Below are positions 1 to 9,186 of a DNA stretch of 64,000 nucleotides, one piece after another. The number at the start of each line of letters is the position of its first letter. Position 1 is the stretch's first letter. Source of the DNA: Massilia aurea (GTDB lineage: Bacteria; Pseudomonadota; Gammaproteobacteria; Burkholderiales; Burkholderiaceae_D). The notes beneath the pieces were generated by a model. The model made no database searches and was not told where the DNA came from. It saw only the letters and a program-made list of their open reading frames with translations. The stretch lies in the NCBI RefSeq assembly GCF_024753205.1, contig NZ_JANUGZ010000004.1, positions 62,001 through 126,000 of the forward strand, in the 5' to 3' direction. The position numbers were made by a program, and so were the translations under genes.

Positions 1-2513
1 CGCTGGTCGGCCATCCGCTGCTGTTCTGGATGGCCTCCCCCGGCACGCGCGTCGAGCTGCTGCCGGGCGAACCGGAACTGCTGGTGAAAAAACAGGGCGA
101 CAAGGTGTCGATCGCGCTGCACCCGCCGATCGACAACGAGGATGGCGACGTGGTCATCACGCTCGAGACGCCCACGCGCCTGCGCCTGGTGCGCATCAAC
201 GACGAACACCGCCGCATCGCCGCCATCGTCGGCGCCGGGCTGGACGTGCCGCTGTCGGCCGAGCGGCGCGTGCTGCGCGCCATCGGCGCGGTGGCCTCCA
301 GCGTCACCGTGCAGTCGGACATCGGCGCGAGCAGCGCCGACATTGAGACCGTGCCGGCCGACGCGCGCATGCACATTCACCTGCGACCCTACCAGCAAGG
401 TTTGCGCATGCAGTTGCTGGTGCGCCCGCTGCCCGGCGGCGCCTATTACGGCCCGGGCGAAGGCGCGGCCAGCGTGATCGCCGATGTCGACGGCATCCGC
501 ACCGAAGCGCAGCGCGACATGAATGCCGAGCGCGAGGCCGAACGTCAGCTCGTCGGCGCCTGCCTCGTGCTGGAACAGGGCGAGCAGGAACACGGCGAAT
601 GGCTGCTGGGGCAACCGATGCTGGCACTCGAACTGGTCGAAGAACTCAGGGCACTGGACCCGGCCTCGATCGTCGTGGCCTGGCCCGAGGGCGAATCGTT
701 CCGCGTCACCAAAAAAGCGACCTCCAAATCGGTGCGGGTGCAGATCCGGCGCGAGCGCGACTGGTTTGCTGCCAGCGGCGATATCGTCATCGACGAAGGC
801 CGCGTGATGAGCCTGCGCACGCTGCTGGAAAAGCTGCGCGAGAGCGGCAGCCGGTTTGTCGCGCTGGGCGAGAACGATTACCTGGCCCTGTCCGACGAAC
901 TGCACCGGCGCCTGATGGAGCTGGGCGCGTATGGCGAACTGCATGGCGACGGCATCCGCACCCACGCGCTGGCCAGCTTTGCGCTGGGTGAACTGGCGGG
1001 CGAAGCCGGCAGCGTCGACGGGGACAAGGCCTGGCAGGCGCACCTGGTGCGCATGGCCGACAGCGCCGCCTTCACGCCCACGCTGCCGTCGACGCTGCAG
1101 GCCGAGTTGCGCGACTATCAGCTCGACGGCTTCGAGTGGCTGGCGCGCCTGGCCCACTGGGGCGTGGGCGCCTGTCTGGCCGACGATATGGGCCTGGGTA
1201 AAACGCTGCAGGCGCTGGCGCTACTGCTTACGCGCGCCAAGGACGGCCCGGCGCTGGTGGTCGCGCCGACGACCGTGTGCCTGAACTGGATCGACGAGGC
1301 GGCGCGCTTTGCGCCGACGCTGAACCTGAAACTGTTCGGGCCGGGCGAGCGCGCCGCGACCGTGGACGACGCCGGGCCATTCGACGTCGTCATCGTGAGC
1401 TACGGCCTGCTGCAGCAGGAGGCGGCGCGCTTCAAGGGCCGCCGCTGGCACAGCATCGTGCTGGACGAAGCGCAGGCGATCAAGAACATGCACACCAAGC
1501 GCTCGCAGGCCGTGATGGCGCTGCAGGGCGACTTCCGGATGGCGGCCACTGGCACGCCGCTGGAAAACCACCTGGGCGAATTGTGGAACCTGTTCCGCTT
1601 CATCAATCCGGGTTTATTGGGCAGCGCCGAGCAGTTCCAGCTGCGCTTTGCCGGCCCGATCGAGAAAGCCCAGTCCGAGAAAGTGAAGGACCGGCGGGCC
1701 GAAGTCGCCGCCCGCGCGCGCCTGCGGCGCCTGACCGCGCCGTTCATCCTGCGCCGCACGAAGGCGCAGGTGCTGGCCGAACTGCCGCCGCGCACCGAGA
1801 TCGTCATCCCGGTCGAACTGAGCGCCGAGGAAAGCGCGCTGTACGAATCGCTGCGGCGCCAGGCGCTCGACAAGCTGGCTGCACTCGAAGCGCCCGAAGG
1901 CCAGAAGTCGATCGAGATCCTGGCCGAGATGATGCGGCTGCGCCGCGCCTGCTGCAATCCCGAGCTGGTGGCGCCCGGCGCCGGCATCATCAGCAGCAAG
2001 CTGGCCGCATTCGCGCGGCTCACCGCCGACCTGATCGAGAACCGGCACAAGGTGCTGGTGTTCAGCCAGTTCGTCGACCACCTGAGCCTGATCCGCCAAT
2101 ATCTCGACGCACAGGGCGTGCGCTACCAGTACCTCGACGGGTCGACGCCGATGCAGGAACGCAAGAAGCGGGTCGACGCGTTCCAGGCCGGCGATGGCGA
2201 CATGTTCCTGATCAGCCTGAAGGCGGGCGGCGTGGGCATCAACCTGACGGCGGCCGACTACGTGATCCACATGGACCCGTGGTGGAACCCGGCGGTGGAA
2301 GACCAGGCCTCGGACCGCGCGCACCGGATGGGACAGCAGCGGCCCGTGACGATCTACCGGCTGGTCGCGCGCGGCACGATCGAAGAAGGCATCGTCGACC
2401 TGCACCGTCACAAGCGCGACCTGGCCGACAGCCTGCTGGAAGGCACCGAGATGGCCGCGCGCATGTCGCCAGCGGATATGCTCGACATGCTGCGCACGGG
2501 ACTGGGCAGATAG
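1..2513 (+). CDS. SNF2-family DEAD/DEAH-type helicase, 5' end outside window
   Basis: This is the C-terminal part of a SNF2/RapA-like ATP-dependent helicase or DNA translocase. The frame is open from base 3 and the ATG at base 30 has no ribosome-binding site, so the true start lies upstream of the window. The visible ~830 residues hold a poorly conserved N-terminal region of about 360 residues, then the SNF2 ATPase domain: Walker A DDMGLGKT near base 1180, a DEAQ box (LDEAQAIK) near base 1462, the SNF2-typical ATGTPLENHLGELW segment, and a helicase C-terminal lobe with LKAGGVGINLTAAD and SDRAHRMGQQ (motifs V and VI). The family remodels protein-DNA or RNA-polymerase-DNA complexes; the substrate of this member is unknown. 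A second SNF2 gene lies at 31901-35014. Confidence 0.9.
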   Translation, partial: LVGHPLLFWMASPGTRVELLPGEPELLVKKQGDKVSIALHPPIDNEDGDVVITLETPTRLRLVRINDEHRRIAAIVGAGLDVPLSAERRVLRAIGAVASSVTVQSDIGASSADIETVPADARMHIHLRPYQQGLRMQLLVRPLPGGAYYGPGEGAASVIADVDGIRTEAQRDMNAEREAERQLVGACLVLEQGEQEHGEWLLGQPMLALELVEELRALDPASIVVAWPEGESFRVTKKATSKSVRVQIRRERDWFAASGDIVIDEGRVMSLRTLLEKLRESGSRFVALGENDYLALSDELHRRLMELGAYGELHGDGIRTHALASFALGELAGEAGSVDGDKAWQAHLVRMADSAAFTPTLPSTLQAELRDYQLDGFEWLARLAHWGVGACLADDMGLGKTLQALALLLTRAKDGPALVVAPTTVCLNWIDEAARFAPTLNLKLFGPGERAATVDDAGPFDVVIVSYGLLQQEAARFKGRRWHSIVLDEAQAIKNMHTKRSQAVMALQGDFRMAATGTPLENHLGELWNLFRFINPGLLGSAEQFQLRFAGPIEKAQSEKVKDRRAEVAARARLRRLTAPFILRRTKAQVLAELPPRTEIVIPVELSAEESALYESLRRQALDKLAALEAPEGQKSIEILAEMMRLRRACCNPELVAPGAGIISSKLAAFARLTADLIENRHKVLVFSQFVDHLSLIRQYLDAQGVRYQYLDGSTPMQERKKRVDAFQAGDGDMFLISLKAGGVGINLTAADYVIHMDPWWNPAVEDQASDRAHRMGQQRPVTIYRLVARGTIEEGIVDLHRHKRDLADSLLEGTEMAARMSPADMLDMLRTGLGR

Positions 2514-2662
2514 TGCTGCCTTGATAGAACAGTAATATTGCACTTTGTCCCGTTCGTGTCGGAATGTTTCATCCGTCCGCAAACAACGGGTTTGGTGCTA
2601 ACCTGCACGCGATTCGCGCCGTTGCGGATCACGAATTCACACTTGTTACAGGGCCGAATACG

Positions 2663-4570
2663 ATGATAAAAACGAAAATCGCGCTGGCAGCCTTGCTGGC
2701 CTGCTTCGCACTGGCGCCGGCCAGCGCCGCCACCAAGCCAGCCAAGAGCAAGGCGAAGTCGACGAAGGTCGTCAAGAAGTCGACCAAGGCCAAGAAGGCC
2801 GTCGTCGGCGCCGCCGCCATTGGCGCGACCGCCGCTGCTGCCAGCACGAGTGCAAGCGCCAGCACCAGCGACAGCGCAGCGCCAGCTCGAGCCAGCGAAG
2901 GCCGTCTGGATCGCCGCATGTCCACGCTGAGCATGCAGTACCTGACCGCGTTGTGGCGCGTCGATCCGGAAGGCGGCATCTATGTCGGCAAGTTCGACCA
3001 GGCCGCAAACCTGACGCTGCCCGATCCTGCCACCCGTGCCAGCAAGCTGGCCTTTGCCAACGAGTGGCTGGAAAAATTCGGCAAGCTCGATCCGAAGCAG
3101 CTCTCGCCGCGCTACCGCACCGACCTGGTGCTGCTGCTCAACAAACTGGAAAAGGACCGCTGGGCCTTGACCACCTGGCGCGAGTTCGAGTGGAATCCCT
3201 CGGCCTACAACATCGCCGCGCCGCTCGACCTGATCCTCAATACCGATTACGCGGCCAAGCCGCAGCGCCTGCGCACGATCCTCAAGCGCCTGACCGACGT
3301 GCCGGCCTATTACGCGGCCGCGCAGGCGTCGATCAAGACGCCGACGCGCGAACACACCCAGCTGGCGATCAGCCAGGCGCCGGGCACGCTGGCGGTGCTG
3401 GCCGACCTGGGCAAGGCAGCCCAGGAATCGATCCTGACCACGCAGGAAAAGACCATCTTCGCGCAGCGCATCGCCAACGCCGGCACCGCGGTGCTGGGCT
3501 ACGTCGACTTTTTGAGCGACATGGAAAAGCGCCAGGCTGCCAATGGCCAGGCGCGGCCATTCCGCATCGGCAAGGCGCTGTACGAGCAGAAGTTCGCACT
3601 CGACATCCAGTCGTCCAGCAGCGCCGAGCAGACCTACCGCAAGGCCCTGGCCACGCGCGAAGAGCTGCTCACGCACATGGACAAGATCTCGGACGAACTC
3701 TGGCCGCGCTACATGGCCGGCGTGACCAAGCCAGCCGAGCGCTTCCAGAAGATCGGCATGATGATCGACAAGCTGTCCGCACGCCACGTCAAGCGCCAGG
3801 ACTTCTTCACCGAGATCCGGCGCCAGATCCCGCTGCTGCAGGACTGGGTGATCAAGCATGACCTGCTGACCCTCGACCCGAGCAAACCACTCGAAGTGCG
3901 CGAAACCCCGATGTACCAGCGCGGCGTGGCCGGCGCGAGCATCGATGCGCCGGGCCCGTACCGCTCGAAGGACAAGACGTACTACAACGTCACGCCAATG
4001 GACAGTCTGACGGATGCCCAGGCCGAGAGCAGCCTGCGCGAATACAACGAGTGGATCCTGCAGATCCTGAACATCCACGAAGCGATTCCGGGCCACTACG
4101 CGCAGCTGGTGCATGCGAACCGCTCGCCGTCGCTGATCAAGTCACTGTTCGGCAATGGCGCGATGGTCGAGGGCTGGGCGGTCTACGGCGAGCGCATGAT
4201 GCTCGAATCGGGCTATGGGGACAACGCGCCCGAGATGTGGCTGATGTACTCGAAGTGGAACCTGCGCAGCGTGACCAACACGATCCTCGACTACAGCGTG
4301 CACGTGAACGGCATGAACCAGGCGCAGGCGATCGACCTGCTGACGCGCCAGGCCTTCCAGACACGCCAGGAAGCCGATGAGAAATGGCGTCGCGCCACGC
4401 TGACGTCGGTCCAGCTGACCAGCTACTACAGCGGCTACGAGCAGATCATGGAACTGCGCGAGCGCCGCAAGGCGCAACTGGGCGAGCGTTTCAACCTGAA
4501 GGCGTTCCACGATCAGTTCTTGAGCTACGGCAATGCGCCGGTCAAGATGATTTCGGAATTGATGCAGTAA
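2663..4570 (+). CDS. Exported DUF885 (putative metallohydrolase) protein
   Basis: This is a 635-residue protein of the DUF885 family, which carries an HExxxGH-like motif and is thought to comprise metal-dependent hydrolases or peptidases. HEAIPGH is visible at residues 472-478. I chose the ATG at 2663, not the in-frame ATG at 2564, because it opens a clean signal peptide (MIKTKIALAALLACFALAPASA). The signal is followed by an unusual low-complexity stretch (about residues 23-75), first rich in Lys/Ser/Ala and then Ala/Ser/Thr, before the conserved domain begins near LDRRMSTLSMQYL. The product is expected in the periplasm. The gene stands alone between the SNF2 gene and a strong hairpin. The substrate cannot be read from the sequence. 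Confidence 0.85.
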   Translation: MIKTKIALAALLACFALAPASAATKPAKSKAKSTKVVKKSTKAKKAVVGAAAIGATAAAASTSASASTSDSAAPARASEGRLDRRMSTLSMQYLTALWRVDPEGGIYVGKFDQAANLTLPDPATRASKLAFANEWLEKFGKLDPKQLSPRYRTDLVLLLNKLEKDRWALTTWREFEWNPSAYNIAAPLDLILNTDYAAKPQRLRTILKRLTDVPAYYAAAQASIKTPTREHTQLAISQAPGTLAVLADLGKAAQESILTTQEKTIFAQRIANAGTAVLGYVDFLSDMEKRQAANGQARPFRIGKALYEQKFALDIQSSSSAEQTYRKALATREELLTHMDKISDELWPRYMAGVTKPAERFQKIGMMIDKLSARHVKRQDFFTEIRRQIPLLQDWVIKHDLLTLDPSKPLEVRETPMYQRGVAGASIDAPGPYRSKDKTYYNVTPMDSLTDAQAESSLREYNEWILQILNIHEAIPGHYAQLVHANRSPSLIKSLFGNGAMVEGWAVYGERMMLESGYGDNAPEMWLMYSKWNLRSVTNTILDYSVHVNGMNQAQAIDLLTRQAFQTRQEADEKWRRATLTSVQLTSYYSGYEQIMELRERRKAQLGERFNLKAFHDQFLSYGNAPVKMISELMQ

Positions 4571-4579
4571 AAGTGTGAA

Positions 4580-4607
4580 GGGGGCGGCACCTCAAGGTGC
4601 CGCCCCC
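4580..4607. terminator. Hairpin between convergent DUF885 gene and tatC
   Basis: A GC-rich near-perfect inverted repeat (GGGGGCGGCACCT / AGGTGCCGCCCCC, 13-bp arms) starts 10 bases after the DUF885 stop codon and 22 bases beyond the tatC stop. There is no clear T-run on either strand, but the position between convergent genes suggests a bidirectional transcription end. Confidence 0.6.
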
Positions 4608-4628
4608 CCGGATCGGGACGGGCGTTTG

Positions 4629-5384
4629 TTACGCCGTTTCTTCGGGTGCGCGCGTGGCGCGGGCGAACATTGGTGCGACCATCAGGCCCAGCTCGTAGAG
4701 CAGGCACATTGGAATGGCCAGCGCCAGCTGGCTGACCACGTCCGGCGGCGTGACGATCGCCGAGATGACAAACGCGCCGACGATGACGTACGAGCGCACT
4801 TCGCGCAGCTTCTCGATCGGCACGATGCCCATGCGCACCAGGATCACGACGACCACCGGCACTTCGAACGAGGCGCCGAACGCCAGGCACATCGACATCA
4901 CGAAATCGAGGTAGTTTTCAATATCCGGTGTGACCGCGATCGACGTCGGCGCAAACGCGCTGATGAAGTGGAACACCCGCCCGAACACGAAGAAGTAACA
5001 GAACGCCACGCCGCCGATGAACAGCAGCGACGACGAGATCACGAGCGGCATCACGAGACGCTTTTCGTGGGCGTACAGACCGGGGGCGATGAAGGCCCAC
5101 GCCTGATAGAACACCCAGGGCAGCGCCAGGATGAAGGACAGCAGCAGCGTGACCTTCATCGGCACCAGGAACGGCGAGATCACGCCGGTGGCGATCATGG
5201 TCGAGCCTGGCGGCAGCGACGCGATCATTGGTGCGGCGATCAGGTCATAGATGTGCGACGGGCCAGGCCACGCCATCAGCGCGGCGCACACGATCGCAAT
5301 GCCGATCGAGGCCTTGACCAGGCGGTCACGCAGCTCGACGAGGTGCGAGATGAAGGTATCTTCGCCGGCGGCTTGTTCAGTCAT
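4629..5384 (-). CDS. tatC: Sec-independent protein translocase subunit TatC
   Basis: TatC is the polytopic inner-membrane receptor of the twin-arginine translocase that binds RR signal peptides of folded substrates. The 251-residue protein begins MTEQAAGEDTFISHLVELRDRL, with the conserved HLxELRxRL motif at the cytoplasmic N terminus. It then shows about six hydrophobic segments and the characteristic FxxGxxFxYF-like stretch (FIGGVAFCYFFVF). The length matches the family (about 250-260). It is the last gene of tatABC, 11 bases after tatB, and ends before the hairpin at 4580-4607. Likely Tat substrates within this window include the S66 peptidase encoded at 47436-48473. Confidence 0.97.
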   Translation of the reverse strand: MTEQAAGEDTFISHLVELRDRLVKASIGIAIVCAALMAWPGPSHIYDLIAAPMIASLPPGSTMIATGVISPFLVPMKVTLLLSFILALPWVFYQAWAFIAPGLYAHEKRLVMPLVISSSLLFIGGVAFCYFFVFGRVFHFISAFAPTSIAVTPDIENYLDFVMSMCLAFGASFEVPVVVVILVRMGIVPIEKLREVRSYVIVGAFVISAIVTPPDVVSQLALAIPMCLLYELGLMVAPMFARATRAPEETA

Positions 5385-5395
5385 CAGCTAGGCGA

Positions 5396-5917
5396 TCAGA
5401 AAAAAGAGGAAGTGGAATTCGTGCCGGCACCGGGACGGTACTTGCGCACGCGGGCCGCGCCCGACATCACATGGCGCTTGGTGCCATGGCGGTTCTTGTA
5501 CCAGGCCGGCACGCTGGAAGTGCGCACCAGCTTCTTGCGGCGGAAGTCCTTGGCCTTGCGGTCGATGTCGGCCACGGTGGGCGTGATGACATGCGCGCTT
5601 TCATGCGAGCCGCGCTCGTCCCACAAGGCCTCGACTTCATCGACGTGGCTGGTCACGGACGAACCGAATTCGCTCGTCGCCGATTCGACGTCGTTCTTGA
5701 ACGACTGCGCGCGGTCCTGCACTTCCTTGTGCAGGTTGCGCAGTTCGTCGAGTTCGATTTCACGGCTGACCTCGGACTTGATGTCATGCAGGTACCGCTG
5801 GGCACGCCCATAGAGCGTGCCAGCCATGCGCGCCACCTTGGGCAGCTTTTGCGGCCCGATCACGATCAGCGCGACAACGCCGATGATCGCGATTTTCGAC
5901 AGTCCAAGATCGATCAT
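5396..5917 (-). CDS. tatB: Sec-independent protein translocase subunit TatB
   Basis: TatB forms the substrate-recognition complex with TatC. The 173-residue protein has one N-terminal membrane helix (MIDLGLSKIAIIGVVALIVIGPQKLP), the conserved GPxxLP hinge, then an amphipathic and strongly charged helix (IKSEVSREIELDELRNLHKEV) typical of TatB and longer than in TatA. The C-terminal ~70 residues are basic and poorly conserved, as expected. It lies between tatA (12 bases upstream) and tatC. Confidence 0.96.
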   Translation of the reverse strand: MIDLGLSKIAIIGVVALIVIGPQKLPKVARMAGTLYGRAQRYLHDIKSEVSREIELDELRNLHKEVQDRAQSFKNDVESATSEFGSSVTSHVDEVEALWDERGSHESAHVITPTVADIDRKAKDFRRKKLVRTSSVPAWYKNRHGTKRHVMSGAARVRKYRPGAGTNSTSSFF

Positions 5918-5929
5918 GAGGACGCCGGA

Positions 5930-6172
5930 TTACAGGCGGGTCTTGTCGCGGGCTTCCACGTCGATGGTCGACTTGTCGGCCACCTGCTGCGTTGCCTGGA
6001 CACGGGCGGCTTCTGCTTCGGCAGCGCGCTCTTCGTCACCCTTGACGCCATCCTTGAAGCCCTTGACGGCCTTGCCCAGATCGGAACCCATATTGCTGAT
6101 CTTCTTGGTGCCGAAAATCAGCATCACGACCACCAGCACGATGACCCAGTGCCAAATACTCAATCCACCCAT
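5930..6172 (-). CDS. tatA: Sec-independent protein translocase subunit TatA
   Basis: TatA is the pore-forming or membrane-thinning subunit of the Tat translocase. I set the start at 6172 (MGGLSIWHW), giving 80 residues. It is preceded by a GGAG Shine-Dalgarno sequence nine to ten bases upstream, whereas the longer open frame to 6259 adds an unrelated N terminus. One membrane helix ([14 protein letters not shown]) is followed by the FGTKKI hinge, the [14 protein letters not shown] amphipathic helix and an acidic/charged tail, all hallmark TatA features. It is the first gene of tatABC. Confidence 0.96.
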   Translation of the reverse strand: MGGLSIWHWVIVLVVVMLIFGTKKISNMGSDLGKAVKGFKDGVKGDEERAAEAEAARVQATQQVADKSTIDVEARDKTRL

Positions 6173-6269
6173 GTTGTTCTCCTGATGGCGCCTGGCGCCT
6201 GAAAAATTAGTGAAGCGCAAACTGCATACACACCGAGTATATGCGATGCGGGAGCGCACTGCTCCTAAT

Positions 6270-6302
6270 CGAACTTAACCCGAACTTAACCCAGACTTAG
6301 AC
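6270..6302. repeat. Three 11-bp direct repeats upstream of tatA
   Basis: The unit CGAACTTAACC occurs at 6270-6280 and exactly again at 6281-6291, with a degenerate third copy (CAGACTTAGAC) at 6292-6302. It lies in the gap between the HIT-gene stop (6308) and tatA. An 11-bp period puts each copy on the same DNA face, as in direct-repeat operators of OmpR-type regulators; no regulator is assigned. Confidence 0.5.
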
Positions 6303-6307
6303 GCTGC

Positions 6308-6682
6308 CTACAGCCCCAGCCCGCGCCATGGACGCGGACCGCCGTACATATGCAGATGCAGGTGATACACCTCTTGCCCGCCATCCGGACCGGCATTGAT
6401 CAGCGTCTTGAAACCGCCACTCTGCTTGCCATCGGCATCTGTCTTGACCGCAATACCATTTTGCTCGGCAAGTTTCGGCGCCAGCGCCAGCATCTTGCCC
6501 AACAACGCCGCATGCTCGTCGGTGCAATCGGACAACGTGGCCACGTGCACCTTCGGAATCACCAGCAAGTGCACGGGCGCTGCCGGATTAATGTCCTTGA
6601 ACGCCAGCACGTCGTCGTCTTCATAAACGATGGCAGCCGGAATCTGCTTGGCAACGATCTTGCAAAAAATGCAGTTATCCAT
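6308..6682 (-). CDS. HIT-family purine nucleoside phosphoramidase (HinT-like)
   Basis: This 124-residue protein is of the histidine-triad superfamily, closest in form to HinT/YcfF, which hydrolyses adenosine 5'-phosphoramidates and other AMP conjugates. The N-terminal CIFCKIVAKQIPA motif is typical, and the catalytic triad YHLHLH places histidines at residues 107, 109 and 111. A GGAG sequence lies 9-10 bases before the ATG. The gene sits between hisE and tatA, a common betaproteobacterial order. It is co-directional with both, with about 150 gene-free bases on the hisE side. Confidence 0.93.
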   Translation of the reverse strand: MDNCIFCKIVAKQIPAAIVYEDDDVLAFKDINPAAPVHLLVIPKVHVATLSDCTDEHAALLGKMLALAPKLAEQNGIAVKTDADGKQSGGFKTLINAGPDGGQEVYHLHLHMYGGPRPWRGLGL

Positions 6683-6833
6683 TCGGTCTCCAGATGATTA
6701 CATTGCATGACACGCAAGCGAGCACGGGCATCCTACCAAGGCTCCATGACATCGGCATGACGACGAAGGACTGATTATGACACCGGTTCGGCGGGTTGGC
6801 ACGCCAGCCATGCACGCGGGCCGGCGTACAGGC

Positions 6834-7175
6834 TCAGGCGTCGGTACGCGCGGCTTTCTCGTCCAGCCCCGACACGCCTTCGCGCCGCGCCAGCTCGTCG
6901 AGCACCTGCTGCGGCGTGAGATCGAACTTGGCCAGCAGCACGAGCGAGTGGAACCACAGGTCGGCGCATTCATACAGCACTTTGGCGGCGTCGCCATCGA
7001 CGCGGGCGTCCTTGGCGGCCATCACCAGTTCGGTGGCTTCCTCGCCGATCTTTTTCAGGATGGCGTCGTCGCCCTTGGCGAACAGCTTGGCGACATACGA
7101 TGCAGCCGGGTCGCCGCCATTGGCGGGTTTGCGCGATTCAATCACGGCCGCGACGCGGGCCAGGGTAACGCTCAT
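6834..7175 (-). CDS. hisE: Phosphoribosyl-ATP pyrophosphatase HisE
   Basis: HisE removes pyrophosphate from phosphoribosyl-ATP, the second step of histidine synthesis. The 113-residue alpha-helical protein carries the MazG-like signature [16 protein letters not shown] and the downstream [14 protein letters not shown] helix with its metal-binding acidic residues. The ATG at 7175 overlaps the hisI stop by four bases (ATGA), implying translational coupling. A longer in-frame open region to 7400 is just the read-through of hisI in another frame. It is the last his gene. Confidence 0.96.
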   Translation of the reverse strand: MSVTLARVAAVIESRKPANGGDPAASYVAKLFAKGDDAILKKIGEEATELVMAAKDARVDGDAAKVLYECADLWFHSLVLLAKFDLTPQQVLDELARREGVSGLDEKAARTDA

Positions 7176-7582
7176 GGGGTCTTCTTGTCTTTTGAATAAA
7201 TCGTGTCGGGGTCCTGCAGCACCGGCTCGACGCTGTGCCAGTCGCCGTTGTCGTATTTCTGGAAGAAGCACGAGTGGCGTCCGGTATGGCAGGCAATCCC
7301 GCCGACCTGCTCGATCTTGAGCAGGACGACGTCTTCGTCGCAGTCCAGGCGGATCTCGCTCACCTTCTGGATGTGGCCGGACTCTTCGCCCTTGTGCCAC
7401 AGCTTCTTGCGCGAGCGGCTCCAGTACACGGCTTCGCCCGATTCGACAGTGCGGGTGAGCGCTTCGCGGTTCATCCAGGCGAACATCAGCACGTCGCCGC
7501 TGGTTGCTTCTTGCGCGATGACGGGCACCAGGCCCTGTTCATCCCAGCGCACCTTGTTGAGCCATTTGGCATTCGTTGTCAT
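7172..7582 (-). CDS. hisI: Phosphoribosyl-AMP cyclohydrolase HisI
   Basis: HisI opens the purine ring of phosphoribosyl-AMP in the third step of histidine synthesis. It is a separate 136-residue protein, not fused to HisE as in enterobacteria. Visible signatures are [10 protein letters not shown], the [17 protein letters not shown] substrate segment, the [14 protein letters not shown] metal-binding strand and [10 protein letters not shown] with zinc-ligand cysteines. The start at 7582 (MTTNAKWL) follows the hisF stop by four bases; the upstream extension of the frame to 7732 overlaps hisF and is not used. Confidence 0.96.
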   Translation of the reverse strand: MTTNAKWLNKVRWDEQGLVPVIAQEATSGDVLMFAWMNREALTRTVESGEAVYWSRSRKKLWHKGEESGHIQKVSEIRLDCDEDVVLLKIEQVGGIACHTGRHSCFFQKYDNGDWHSVEPVLQDPDTIYSKDKKTP

Positions 7583-7586
7583 TGCG

Positions 7587-8348
7587 TTACTCCAGGCGCA
7601 TCGGGATACCGCGGTCATGCATGAAGCGCTTGGCTTCCCCGACCGTGTGCTGCCCATAGTGGAAAATGCTGGCTGCCAGCACCGCGTCGGCGTGGCCCTG
7701 CAGGATGCCGTTGGCCAGGTCTTCCAGGCCACCGACGCCGCCCGAGGCGATCACGGGGATGCCCACGGCGTCGGACACGGCGCGCGTCAGGCCCAGGTCG
7801 AAGCCCGACTTGGTGCCGTCGCGGTCCATCGACGTGAGCAGCAACTCACCGGCGCCGAGGCTTTCCATCTTGCGCGCCCATTCGACGGCGTCCAGCCCCG
7901 TCGCATTGCGCCCGCCGTGGGTGAAGACTTCCCAGCGGCCGGGGGCGATCTGCTTGGCGTCGATCGCCACCACGATGCACTGCGAACCGTGCTTGTGGGC
8001 GCAGTCGAACACCAGTTGCGGGTTGGTGACGGCCGACGTGTTCATGCTGACCTTGTCGGCGCCGGCATTGAGCAGCCGGCGCACGTCTTCCACCTTGCGC
8101 ACGCCGCCACCGACGGTGAGCGGAATGAACACGGTCGAGGCAACGGCTTCGATGATCGGCAGGATCAGGTCGCGGCCATCGCTCGAGGCGGTGATGTCGA
8201 GGAAAGTGATTTCGTCGGCGCCTTGTGCGTCATAGCGGCGCGCGATTTCGACCGGGTCGCCGGCGTCGCGCAACTCGTTGAAGTTGACGCCCTTGACGAC
8301 CCGGCCGCCAGTGACGTCCAGGCAGGGGATGATGCGTTTTGCGAGCAT
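7587..8348 (-). CDS. hisF: Imidazole glycerol phosphate synthase, cyclase subunit HisF
   Basis: HisF is the (beta/alpha)8 cyclase subunit that uses ammonia from HisH to form imidazole glycerol phosphate and AICAR. The 253-residue protein starts [12 protein letters not shown], containing the catalytic Asp at position 11, and has the second catalytic Asp in VVAIDAK. It also shows the phosphate-binding TVGGGVR and ASGGVG loops. It lies four bases downstream of hisA and four bases upstream of hisI. Confidence 0.97.
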   Translation of the reverse strand: MLAKRIIPCLDVTGGRVVKGVNFNELRDAGDPVEIARRYDAQGADEITFLDITASSDGRDLILPIIEAVASTVFIPLTVGGGVRKVEDVRRLLNAGADKVSMNTSAVTNPQLVFDCAHKHGSQCIVVAIDAKQIAPGRWEVFTHGGRNATGLDAVEWARKMESLGAGELLLTSMDRDGTKSGFDLGLTRAVSDAVGIPVIASGGVGGLEDLANGILQGHADAVLAASIFHYGQHTVGEAKRFMHDRGIPMRLE

Positions 8349-8352
8349 GGAA

Positions 8353-9129
8353 TCAGGCGCCAGCGCCTTCGGTCAGTTCATCGGCGCGATCCTGGGCCGA
8401 TGCCAGGTCGAGCGTGCCTTCATAGATCGAGCGGCCGCAGATCACGCCCTCGATGCCTTCGTCCTGCACTGCGCACAGCGCTTCGACGTCGGCCAGCACG
8501 TGCACGCCGCCCGAGGCGATCACGGGGATCTTCACAGCGCGCGCCAGCTTGACGGTCGCGTCGATGTTCACGCCGCCCATCATGCCGTCGCGGCCGATGT
8601 CGGTGTAGACGATCGATTCGACGCCGTAGCCTTCGAATTTCTTGGCCAGGTCGATCACTTCGTGGCCCGACATCTTGCTCCAGCCGTCGGTGGCGACCTT
8701 GCCGTCGCGCGCGTCCAGGCCCACGATGATGTGGCCCGGGAAGGCGCCGCAGGCGTCGTGCAGGAAGCCCGGGTTCTTCACGGCGGCGGTGCCGACGATG
8801 ATGTAGCTGATGCCGTCATCCAGGTAGCGCTCGATGGTGTCGAGGTCGCGGATGCCGCCGCCCAGCTGGACCGGGATCTCGTCGATGCCATTGTCTTCAG
8901 CGTATTCCTGCACGATCTGCAGGATCGACTTGATGGCCGATTCGTTCTTTGGTTTGCCCGCGAATGCGCCGTTCAGGTCGACCAGGTGCAGGCGCCGCGC
9001 GCCCTGCTTGAGCCAATGCAGCGCCATTTCGGCAGGATCTTCGGAAAACACGGTGGCGAGTTCCATATCGCCTTGTTGGAGGCGAACGCAGTGACCGTCT
9101 TTCAGGTCGATGGCGGGGATCAGCAGCAT
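8353..9129 (-). CDS. hisA: ProFAR isomerase HisA
   Basis: HisA isomerises ProFAR to PRFAR, the substrate of HisFH. The 258-residue (beta/alpha)8 barrel begins [17 protein letters not shown] with the catalytic Asp8. It shows the LGGGIR and ASGGVH phosphate loops and the second catalytic aspartate in [12 protein letters not shown]. It is about ten residues longer than typical because of a C-terminal extension ([16 protein letters not shown]). It lies 57 bases after hisH. Confidence 0.97.
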   Translation of the reverse strand: MLLIPAIDLKDGHCVRLQQGDMELATVFSEDPAEMALHWLKQGARRLHLVDLNGAFAGKPKNESAIKSILQIVQEYAEDNGIDEIPVQLGGGIRDLDTIERYLDDGISYIIVGTAAVKNPGFLHDACGAFPGHIIVGLDARDGKVATDGWSKMSGHEVIDLAKKFEGYGVESIVYTDIGRDGMMGGVNIDATVKLARAVKIPVIASGGVHVLADVEALCAVQDEGIEGVICGRSIYEGTLDLASAQDRADELTEGAGA

Positions 9130-9186
9130 GGTCGTTGTCGGTAGAGTTAACGGGGGGTTGAACAGAACGAATTTAACGCAAATGCG

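Noticed and set aside
1614-4114. Long antisense open frames under the first SNF2 gene and DUF885
   Set aside because: They lack ribosome-binding sites and domains, and run through the intergenic region between two well-supported genes.
4575-5813. A 412-codon open frame antisense to tatC and tatB
   Set aside because: The translation is dominated by His/Arg/Asp and overlaps two certain tat genes and a terminator; no start signal is seen.
6683-6833. Possible small gene between HIT and hisE
   Set aside because: Only an Arg/Ser-rich frame that continues through hisE is open here, without a plausible start or conserved feature.
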